Positions 56,975 through 64,000 of a stretch of DNA of 64,000 nucleotides are shown here, in pieces; the first letter of the stretch is position 1, and every line of letters starts with the position of its first letter. The stretch is from AP-15 sp963772295 (GTDB lineage Bacteria; Pseudomonadota; Alphaproteobacteria; ATCC43930; CGMCC-115725), in assembly GCA_963772295.1 (NCBI GenBank), contig CAVYWO010000020.1:944884-1008883 (forward strand). Reading direction: 5' to 3'. Made by a program: the position numbers and the translations under genes. The notes under the pieces are model-generated. The model was not told the origin of the DNA. It searched no databases and worked only from the letters and a program-made list of their open reading frames with translations.

Positions 56975-58222
56975 CACCCACCTCCCGGCCACGGCAGGGC
57001 GAGCGACCGCAATGCGTCGATGTCAACCCGAGCATAGATCGAGGTAGTCTGCGGACTTTGATGCCGAAGGACTTCCCCGATCTCCTTCAACGAAGCCCCA
57101 TGCCGCAGCATGCGAACTGCCAAAGCGTGCCGGAACTGGTGGGAGCCGCGGTGCGGTGCATCGACCCCGGCTCGCCCGAGCGCGCGGCGCACGATCGTCC
57201 CAATCGCGTCTGAGCCTGCCGTCAGACCCCGGATCGGAGCCTGAGATCGCAAGAACACATGCCGATCGTAAGTCGCGGGACGTCCGTGCTGCAGATAGGC
57301 GGCGATGGCTGCGCCTACCTCGGTAGGCAGCGGCAAGAGCTGTTCACGGCCTCCCTTACCCCGCACACGTAGATGGCCTCGACGCCAGTCGAGATCGCTG
57401 AGTTCCAGCCCGATGATCTCGTGAGCGCGAAGGCCCAGACGTGCCAGAAGCAGCAGCACGGCGCGATCGCGTAATCCGACACCGGTATCGAGATCGCAGC
57501 TGTCGATAGCGCGCTGCGCATGCTCCGGCGATACCGCCTTGGGCAAGGCAGGCGTCGTGCTCCACGCCGACACGGTCGGCACCGCGGCGGCGAGCACGGC
57601 TGGCGCTTCGCCTCGGAACTGCGCGTAGCGCAGAAACGAGCGCAGGGCGTTCACGACGCACTTGAGCGCCGGCGGCCTTAGGCGGCGCCCCTCACTCTTT
57701 ATGAACGCAATTGCATCGCCGGCGCGTAGCAAGTGTCGATCCACCGCGCCGCGCCCGAAACAATGGTGGAGAAACTGCTGGGCGACGCCGCGGTAGCGCT
57801 CGATCGTTGCGGCTGCGAGTCCTTGCTGATCTTGAAGATGTTGTCCGAACTGAGCTGCTAGATCCTCAGCCGCAGTCGTCGCAACGTCGGCTTCGGGACA
57901 AATACCCCCTAACCCGCAAGAACTGTAGCAGTTGCGTCAACGCCTTCCACTCGATGCGCTGCGTCTCGGCACGAATGCGTTGGTGTCGACGTCGAGTGCG
58001 GTTCTGATACTGGACAATCTGTGCTTCACAAAGATCAGCCAACACGATCCGGCGCTTTGTAAGCCAGCGGTCGAAGGCCAACCCGTGCCGAGCCTTGATG
58101 TAAATGACACTCGGCTGGTACTGCTGTTCGATCAACGACGTGATAAAGGGATCAATATGCCTCGCCAGCGGGCCGGCAGCACGATTGACGAGCGCTCTGG
58201 CGCCTTCATAGGTTCGCTGCAT
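56974..58222 (-). CDS. RIT first tyrosine recombinase, frameshifted
   Basis: ATG 58222 behind GGAGAAC: MQRTYEGARALVNRAAG, with an N-terminal domain of ~105 residues to FLRVRG. At the C run 57905-57909 (G run on the coding strand) there is one extra base; the continuing frame reads ICPEADVATTAAEDLAAQFG, LGLRAHEIIGLELSD (catalytic Arg), HQFRHALAVRMLRHGAS and the tyrosine in TTSIYARVD. Corrected length 415 residues. The frame change in a homopolymer may be an artefact. Confidence 0.8.
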
Positions 58223-58345
58223 GGCGTTCTCCTCGTGGGCGAGCAGCGCCCGACAAGGAGCTATGTCCCGTGCTTGAAGCATCAACAAACCGTGCGATGC
58301 TCCTCTCCTGGTTGAACGGGACATAGTCCGGTGCGGGAGATAGTC

Positions 58346-59154
58346 GAGCTTCTTGTGTCCAAGTAAGACCTGGATGATCCGGATATCGGTCTTTTGCTCC
58401 AAGAGATGCGTGGCAAAGCTGTGCCGCAGCGTGTGAACGCCGACACGTTTGGTAATGCCGGCACGCCCCGCTGCCAGGCGAACGATCCGGTGGAGCTGGC
58501 GCGCACTCGTATGCTGCCTGCGGTAGCCGGGAAACAACCAGGGCTGACCAGGAGACATCCATCCCTTCTTGCGCGCGACGCGCCACCATTCGCGCAATAT
58601 CTCGAGAAGGTTGGGCGAGAGAATGACATACCGATCCTTCTTGCCCCCCGCCTTCGCGGGGGCAGGCTCTTGCCCTGTTCGACCCGGATGACCATCCGGT
58701 CGCGGTCGATGTCGGTGAGCTTGAGCGATACGACCTCCGAGGCTCGCAGGCCGGTGGCGTAAGCCAGGCTCAAGAGCGCCTTGTGCTTGATGTTTCTCGC
58801 CGCGGCGAGCAGCCGACCGACCTCTTCCGGGCTCAGAACAACGGGCAGGCGGCGAGGCTCGCGGGTCGAGACGACCTCCTGGGCAAGATCGTGGCGCTTC
58901 AACGTGACGTTGAAGAAGAACCGCAGGGCAGTGGCACTGACGTTGACGGTCGGTACCGTCGCCCCGATCGACGCCAGCCACAACTGATAGCGATGGACAT
59001 CCTCGGCGGTAGCCTTGTCGGCAGACCGGCCCAGAAAATCGGCAAACCTTTTGACGTGGCGGATATAGTCGTGCTTGGTCTTGGGACCAAGCCGGCGGAT
59101 TGTCATGTCCTCGATCAGCCGCTGGCGTAACGGGCTGATGGCCTTGTCGGTCAT
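58346..59154 (-). pseudogene. IS91-type tyrosine integrase, cut by the RIT element
   Basis: ATG 59154: MTDKAISPLRQRLIEDMTIR, then KHDYIRHVKRFADFLGRS, RRLPVVLSPEEVGRLLAAAR, TGLRASEVVSLKLTDID. A palindromic insert near 58647-58675 throws the frame; DRYVILSPNLLEILREWW, HTLRHSFATHLLEQ and IIQVLLGHKKLD follow in the next frame, after which the RIT right end begins. This is the accessory integrase family found with IS91-like transposons. The catalytic tyrosine segment is lost, and no IS91 transposase is present. Confidence 0.8.
58640..58675. repeat. short palindromic insertion with 7-base direct repeats
   Basis: A hairpin with arms GCCCCC/GGGGGC around CGCCTTCGC is bracketed by CTTGCCC at 58640-58646 and 58669-58675. 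It interrupts the integrase between codons that normally read QGK(GG)KKDRY, adding 29 bases and shifting the frame. Confidence 0.6.
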
Positions 59155-59161
59155 TGGGGGC

Positions 59162-59206
59162 TCCTGTCTTGGGTGAGGTTCTTGGCCCCTCAATCTCAAG
59201 ACAGGA
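59162..59206. repeat. inverted repeat upstream of the IS91-type integrase
   Basis: TCCTGTCTTG (59162-59171) and CAAGACAGGA (59197-59206) form a perfect 10-base inverted repeat with a 25-base loop, just before the integrase ATG (59154, minus strand). It may be a transposon end structure or an operator. Confidence 0.6.
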
Positions 59207-59747
59207 CGCCTGCCTCCCGCTAGCTCCCAAACGCTTGCCGTCGCCACAAATTACCGCGACAGCGGTTTCGTCGTGTGCCCAGCATGTTCGATAGCTTGGG
59301 GGTGGAAGTCCCCTATCCAACCTGATGGAGGTGAAGGATTAGCGAAGCACAAGGGCGTCATCGCGAGGTGGCGTCTGAAGGCAGTGCGGAGCAAAACCGC
59401 GACCTGACGAACAGAAAGCGGATATCAGGCATCCCTGGCCGGACGAGTGGGCGACTAATCACGAAGTCCATATCCATCAAGGACCAGGGCTGTAGATCCG
59501 GCGGGGGTGCGGGGAAGGCGATCGAACTTACCTGGGGAGGCCTGCGGCGTGTTCCGATCTCGGAACTGAGGGAACCGCGAGGTGACCTGATCGCGGCGCA
59601 GGAGTCAGCAGACGGCACAGTAGGTCAAGCCGTCGGCAAGGCTAGTGAGGCACTCCAAGGCCGAAAGGCGGAGCAACAGATAGGCCGAGCCGGAAACGAT
59701 GGCCGAAGGCCCGAACGATTGGGAGTGGCAAGTAGGATTGGCAACTC

Positions 59748-61405
59748 ATGAGTGGAACGCGGCAGAAGATCCAGTACTCACTGGCCCTGGAACCGGATGA
59801 TCGGGGTGAAGCCCGGGTCAGCGGTCACCAAGGGGCCGAACCATTCGTGGCGAAGCCAGCACCCGAAAGCCCGGCTTTGACGGAACAATTAATGAAGGAG
59901 GTGTGCGACCGAGGGAATCTCGTAAGAGCGTGGAAACGCGTTCGACGGAATAAGGGCGGTCCTGGCGTGGATGGGATGACTATCGACGACGCTAAGGACT
60001 ACCTGCGTGAGCACTGGCCAAGCATTCGGTGTCAATTGCTCGATGGAACCTACCAGCCGCAGCCGGTCAAGCGGGTCGAGATCCCCAAGCCGGACGGCGG
60101 GATCAGAAAGCTCGGCGTCCCTTGCGTCGTCGACAGACTGATCCAGCAAGCCTTGCTGCAGGTGCTCCAGGAGCGGTGGACCTGAGCGTGATCGAAGAAA
60201 TTGATGTTGCCGTTTTCACGCTTTCTGATGGCGGTTCCCACTTCCGCTTCCCGCCATCTGTAGGGATACCGGGAACGGGAAGCTTGAAGTCGGGTGCGAC
60301 TTCGGCAGTGGAAGCGATCTTCCGCCCGCCGCCGTTGACGTTGCCGCCGTGCTCGCGGCCGTCAAGGACAAGCCCTTTGGGTGGCCGCCAAATCGCGGCC
60401 ATCCTTGACCGCCGCTCGACACGGCGGCCAACTTGAATTGCGGTCGGGACGGAAGAATGGCGTCGCCGAGGTCGAACAAAAGAATGGTCTTCGAGCAATT
60501 CACATGCCAACTTTTCGCAATCAAGATAAGTGAGGGCGACCATCACGATCTGTGCTCAAAAATCCTAGCCCATCGCATCAATTTGCTTGGTCAGGCTCAG
60601 GGACCCGACGTTTTCCGAGCATAGTTACGGCTTCCGACCGGGACGCTCCGCCCATCAGGCGGTGGCGCAAGCGCAACGATACGTTGCCGAAGGCTACAGT
60701 GTCGTGGTGGACCTTGATCTCGAAAAATTTTTCGATCGAGTCAATCATGACAGCCTGATGGCGCGGGTCGCCGCACGGGTGCCCGATAAACGTGTGGGCG
60801 GCCCGCTCTCGCCCCTCTTAAGCAATCTCGTGCTCGACGATCTCGACAAGGAGCTGGCCCGACGAGGTCACCGCTTTTGCCGATACGCGGACGACTGCAA
60901 TATCTATGTTGGCAGCCGCCGCGCCGGTGAACGGGTCATGGCCTCGGTCAGCCGGTTCCTGACCCAGAAGCTGCGGCTGAAGGTCAACGAGGCGAAAAGC
61001 GCGGTGGCGCGACCGGAGGAGCGCAAGTTCCTGGGGTTCAGCATCTCGGATGACGGGAGCGAGCGGCGCATTGCGCCACAAGCTCTCGACAAATTCAAGA
61101 CGCAAGTCCGGGAGATGACCCGCCGGACACGGGGGATCAGCCTACAGCAGCTGATCGCGGACCTGACGCCATACCTCATCGGATGGCGCGGCTACTTCGG
61201 CTTCTGCCAGACCCCACGTGTGCTCACGAACCTGGAAGCGTGGATCCGCCGAAGATTGCGCTTGTATCTTTGGCGGCAGTGGCAGAACGGGCACAACCGC
61301 TTCAACGAACTGCGCCGTCGCGGCGTACCGAAGTTCAATGCAGCGGTCGCGGCCGGTTCGCCGACCGGGTTCTGGCGCATGTCAGGACATCCGGCGGTCC
61401 AATAA
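59748..61405 (+). pseudogene. ltrA: group II intron reverse transcriptase/maturase, interrupted
   Basis: First part (ATG 59748) has GNLVRAWKRVRRNKGGPGVD, VDRLIQQALLQVLQERW. Then 419 bases of foreign DNA intervene (60182-60600). The gene resumes with DPTFSEHSYGFRPGRSAHQA, VVDLDLEKFFDRVNHD, GGPLSPLLSNLVLDDLDKEL, catalytic CRYADDCNIYV, and the maturase domain (LTPYLIGWRGYFGFCQTPRV). Between VPDKR and VGGPLSP about 30-35 residues that the family has are missing, a second lesion, in frame. No endonuclease domain, as in RmInt1. Confidence 0.85.
60182..60600. mobile_element. 419-bp MITE-like element inside the reverse transcriptase
   Basis: Ends are imperfect 25-base inverted repeats: CTGAGCGTGATCGAAG on the left, and CTGAGCCTGACCAAGC when the right end is read in reverse, both followed by (A)AAATTGATG. 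GGAC flanks both sides (60178-60181 and 60601-60604), a likely target duplication. No transposase is encoded; a minus-strand open frame (KRKWEPPSESVKTATS) may be a captured fragment. Confidence 0.72.
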
Positions 61406-61554
61406 GCACTGCCCAACCGCTACTTCGACTCGCTGGGTCTCCCCCGACTCCATGTCTCTGTCCACGCTTAACCCGGTCGAACCGCCGTGGTACGTGACCC
61501 GTATGCCCGGTGGTGTGGGAGGGGTGGCACCGCGAGGTGTCCCCCTATCCCGAT

Positions 61555-61908
61555 CTTTGCCCCAATCCGGACCTTCACCGGCGCCACCGGGATTGGCGCC
61601 GGAGAGTGGGGAGCGGTCTTCCGTCATGACACATCGGCGTGGGTTGCCACCCGTGCGATCGCGCTCGGACTTGCGAGATTTCCCGAAAGCCCTCCCCTGC
61701 GCTTCACAACGCTTAGGCTTGGTGTGAGTAAAGTACGCCGCTTTCGTGATCCACATCAACGAGCGCGCTTGCATTCGATAAAAATGAGACTAAGAAAAAT
61801 ACCCGATGCACTACTTATTGAGTACTGATTACAGCATTGAAATATTCGAGTAATACCGGGCATCATTGGTCCGATGTGTCGAACCGAAATCAGCTCCTGC
61901 TACAGCTA
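61555..61908. other. gap between intron and IS630 element
   Basis: 354 bases without a recognisable gene. It should include the 3' exon side of the intron insertion, but I could not match it to the integrase region left of the intron. Confidence 0.4.
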
Positions 61909-63114
61909 GTGTTATGATGCGCAAATAACTATACACATGTCACGCTGCCTTCTTTCGCGTACGACGCACGGTGCAGCCGGGCTGAATCTCTTCCAGCCGC
62001 CGCCGACAGCGCTCGATCTTGGCGAGGATATCTTCGGCTTGCGCCCGCCAGATAAAGGGCTTGGGATCGCGATTCCAAGCCGCAATGAAGTCCTCGATCG
62101 CGGCCACCAAGTCCGGGACACTGGCAAAGCTGCCACGGCGCACGGCTTTGCCGGTCAGATCGCCGAACCAGCGTTCCACCAAATTCAGCCAGCTGGAGCT
62201 GGTCGGAATGAAGTGTACCGTGAAGCGCGGATGGCGCTTCAACCAGCGTTGGACCTGTGCGGTTTTGTGTGTGCCGTAGTTGTCCAACACCAGATGCAAA
62301 TCCAACTCCGGCGCGTACTCGGCATCGATCTGGCGCAGAAAGCGCAAGAACTCCTGATGCCGATGGCGCGGAAAACACCGCCCGCTGACCGTTCCGGCCG
62401 CCACGTTCAGCGCGGCAAAAAGTGTCGTGGTGCCATGGCGCACATAGTCGTGCGTCCAGGTGCCGCAACGTCCCCGCTTCATCGGCAGCCCAGGCTGCGT
62501 GCGATCCAAGGCCTGGATCTGACTTTTTTCATCCACGCACAGCACCACCGCGTTCTGCGGCGGATGCAAGTACACGCCCACCGCATCCAGCAGCTTCGGC
62601 ACGAATTGCGGGTCGCGCGAGAGTTTGAACGTCTCCTGCCGGTGCGGCTGCAAGCCGTGCTCCTGCCAGATGCGGCACACCGTGCTCGCGTCCACGCCTT
62701 GGGCCCTGGCCATCGCCCGAGTGCTCCAGTGCGTCTGCCCAGGCGGTTTGCTGCTCAGCGTGGCCTTCACAATGCGTTCGGCCAGGCCCGGCTGGGGTTT
62801 GCGTCCGCGTCCTTCGGCCACCGCCCACAAGCTCTGCGCCCCCGCGGCGACGAAGCGCTCCCGCCACAGCCGACAGGTGTGCCGATTCAATCCAAGCTCC
62901 TGCGCAATTGCCACGTCGGCGGATCCCTCATGCGCCAGCAAAACAATCCGGCAGCGCTTCACCACCTGCTGCGGCGTGCCATGCGCCCGAACCCATCCTT
63001 GCAGCAGTTCCTGCTGTTCGGCTCTCAGCTCCAGAGTGGCTACCCGATTCCTGCTCACCCGCTGAGTAGGCCACAAGGCGAGCCAAATGTCTAGTTATTT
63101 CGGCAGCAGTACAC
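61909..63114 (-). mobile_element. IS630-family insertion sequence, complete
   Basis: 1206 bases flanked by a TA duplication (61907-61908 and 63115-63116). Terminal inverted repeats: GTGTTATGATGC then AAATAACTATACA on the left, GTGTACTGCTGC then AAATAACTAGACA on the right read inward, about 30 bases with a few differences. Contains one intact transposase gene. Confidence 0.88.
61940..63076 (-). CDS. IS630-family DDE transposase
   Basis: 378 residues, single frame. Helix-turn-helix N-terminus (GSADVAIAQELGLNRHTCRL; MARAQGVDASTVCRIWQEHG) and DDE domain: D in VVLCVDEKSQIQALDR, D in LHLVLDNYGTHKT, E in SSSWLNLVERWFGDL. All three catalytic residues are present, so the element is potentially active. 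Codon use and GC content look like the host's. Confidence 0.93.
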   Translation of the reverse strand: MWPTQRVSRNRVATLELRAEQQELLQGWVRAHGTPQQVVKRCRIVLLAHEGSADVAIAQELGLNRHTCRLWRERFVAAGAQSLWAVAEGRGRKPQPGLAERIVKATLSSKPPGQTHWSTRAMARAQGVDASTVCRIWQEHGLQPHRQETFKLSRDPQFVPKLLDAVGVYLHPPQNAVVLCVDEKSQIQALDRTQPGLPMKRGRCGTWTHDYVRHGTTTLFAALNVAAGTVSGRCFPRHRHQEFLRFLRQIDAEYAPELDLHLVLDNYGTHKTAQVQRWLKRHPRFTVHFIPTSSSWLNLVERWFGDLTGKAVRRGSFASVPDLVAAIEDFIAAWNRDPKPFIWRAQAEDILAKIERCRRRLEEIQPGCTVRRTRKKAA

Positions 63115-63116
63115 TA

Positions 63117-63674
63117 GAGCATGCCGCCCGGGCGGCGGAAGAGATGCCAAAGGCATTTTCGGACATGGGATCCGACCGCGACCACACAGCAAGGATTGAC
63201 CGCCGGCACGATACTCGCCAAAACCCCACCGCCAGCAGGACGCCTCAAACGGGCGAGATCATGTCGGAACAGCGAGCGACATGATCTCGGAATGACTGGG
63301 CAACATCAGCGAAATCAGCAAAGAACGGGATCGATCCTTAGTGGGCGCTCGGTTCGAGATCGACGGCGACCGGTTATGCCCCTTATATGAGAGGATCACC
63401 GTTTGGCGGCGGCGGACCACGGCGGGGCGCTCAAGCATAATTTACGCTCTCGTGCTGGCCTGAACCCTTATCCGAAAAATCATTTCGAGGTATATTTCTT
63501 AATTAAAACAAGTGACTGGCCCCGAAAATATAGAGGGGTGTATTTTTAGGATGCGGCTTCGGCGGGGGCGCGACGGGGGCCGGCGCGGTCAGTGTGAGCG
63601 ATGTCACAGTGCCTGCCGCAGCGATATGCTAAACATCTCTGTAAGTCGGCCACGTTGAATGGGGAACTTGCAAG
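63117..63674. other. gap right of the IS630 element
   Basis: 558 bases with no convincing gene, with an AT-rich patch near 63490-63550 (TTCTTAATTAAAACAAG). It may hold the promoter of the partial gene that follows; no clear boxes were assigned. Confidence 0.4.
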
Positions 63675-64000
63675 ATGGCTTCGCTTTCAGCTCCACACAG
63701 AGATACCGCGCTCAATGTCTGCTGGCTCGCGGACGGCAACCACCCATTTTGGGACGCGCTGTCGTGGGCGGACCAGGGCTTGGGCAACCTCACAACGAAA
63801 GTGTTCAGCGTCGCCGACGCGGTTCGGGCCTGTACCGATTACGCGATAGACACCTCTAGATCCATCGACTTTCTCACCAGTTTGGCCATGGAACCGGCGG
63901 ATATCAGGCGATCGGCGCCGGGCAGCCCTTCAATCAAAGCGGAACGCTATCCCTATGGTACCAGAACATCACGCGTCCTGGACAGAGTCACCTCGTCGGC
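63675..64000 (+). CDS. hypothetical protein, 3' end outside window
   Basis: An open frame from ATG 63675 runs off the right edge (108 codons). It reads MASLSAPHRDTALNVCWLAD, then HPFWDALSWADQGLGNLTTK, VFSVADAVRACTDYAID. GGGGAA lies ~9 bases upstream. No family recognised and no signal peptide. Confidence 0.45.
   Translation, partial: MASLSAPHRDTALNVCWLADGNHPFWDALSWADQGLGNLTTKVFSVADAVRACTDYAIDTSRSIDFLTSLAMEPADIRRSAPGSPSIKAERYPYGTRTSRVLDRVTSS

Larger units (their letters stand above)
54947..58345 (-). mobile_element. RIT element (recombinase in trio)
   Basis: Three overlapping tyrosine-recombinase genes, all read leftward, lie between inverted ends. GACTATCTCCCGCACCGG begins at 54947 on the + strand and at 58345 on the - strand, each continued by (A)CTATGTCCCG, so 28-29 bases match with one gap. 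Each end also has an inner inverted copy of the CTATGTCCCG core: 54963-54975 against 55019-55031 on the left, 58258-58270 against 58317-58326 on the right. Order, overlaps and sizes match the RIT family. Right end interrupts an integrase gene. Two of the three genes carry a one-base insertion. Confidence 0.85.
59273..61554 (+). mobile_element. group II intron, degenerate (RmInt1-like)
   Basis: The 5' end GTGTGCCCAGCATG at 59273 is a group II intron start. About 470 bases of structured RNA sequence precede the reverse-transcriptase gene (59748-61405). Domain V/VI-like sequence follows it: GAACCGCCGTGG with CCCGGTGGTGTGGGAGG, then a hairpin around CACCGCGAGGTG ending near CCTATCCCGAT (~61554). 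RT sequence places it near the RmInt1-type class of rhizobial introns. Boundaries are approximate. The RT is doubly damaged, so the intron can be mobile only with help in trans. Confidence 0.78.

Noticed and set aside
60103..60546. Minus-strand frame in the MITE as a real gene
   Set aside because: It runs out of the element into the reverse transcriptase and has no start context or family.
59273..61554. Retron or diversity-generating retroelement
   Set aside because: The reverse transcriptase has a maturase domain and intron RNA ends; no template/variable repeat pair or msr-msd-like sequence was seen.
1..64000. CRISPR arrays, tRNA or rRNA genes
   Set aside because: No regularly spaced short direct repeats and no cloverleaf or rRNA-like stretches were found by reading; a tRNA scan was not possible.

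Overview
The window is about 64 kb of high-GC DNA from an alphaproteobacterium. The lineage call rests on the chvI-chvG-hprK-EIIA-HPr-EI order (31.6-37.4 kb), the ArsR/methyltransferase-metF-metH operon (16.9-22.3 kb), the short HPr kinase, and RmInt1-like group II intron remains. No rRNA, tRNA or CRISPR array was seen, and the genus cannot be assigned from this sequence.

Layout. 0-13 kb: three head-to-tail paralogues of a large SAM/cyclase/ATPase/TPR signalling protein. Copy 1 runs in from the left edge, copy 2 carries two frameshifts, and copy 3 is frameshifted near its end. Between copies 1 and 2 lie a DOPA-dioxygenase/PadR pair and a decayed FAD monooxygenase with its divergent MarR regulator. 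A higBA toxin-antitoxin pair separates copies 2 and 3. 13-31 kb is mostly housekeeping: ettA; mlaA-mlaC (outer-membrane lipid transport); metF-metH; arsC; dodecin; two accessory blocks (an MFS pump; a solute-binding protein, hydrolase and HpaB-like monooxygenase group); then pyrC and a HugZ-like protein. 31.6-37.4 kb: the ChvI/ChvG two-component system with the regulatory PTS; rapZ, expected between hprK and the EIIA gene, survives only as a relic. 37.5-45 kb: a GH9 glycosidase, a lipoprotein, a C-terminal processing protease, and argD-argF-hslO. 45-51 kb: a MazEF-type module and a cytochrome oxidase cluster with two multihaem cytochromes c. 51-54.6 kb: an EmrAB-type efflux pair. 54.8-63.1 kb: a mobile-DNA scrapyard. 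A RIT element (three tyrosine recombinases between inverted repeats) interrupts an IS91-type integrase; beside it is a group II intron whose reverse transcriptase is split by a small inverted-repeat element; then an intact IS630-family element.

Several otherwise conserved genes (ptsI, the oxidase subunit I, a cytochrome c, cyclase copy 2, two recombinases) carry single-base indels, some in short homopolymers. Some of these may be assembly errors rather than real pseudogenes; the FAD monooxygenase, rapZ, the hydrolase fragment and the intron reverse transcriptase show larger losses and look genuinely decayed. Intergenic spaces hold several families of dispersed GC-rich palindromic repeats.

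No clearly new multi-gene system was proved. The best candidates for follow-up are the RIT element's nested end structure, the His-rich PadR/dioxygenase operon, the loss of rapZ from an otherwise conserved PTS locus, and the triplicated cyclase array.
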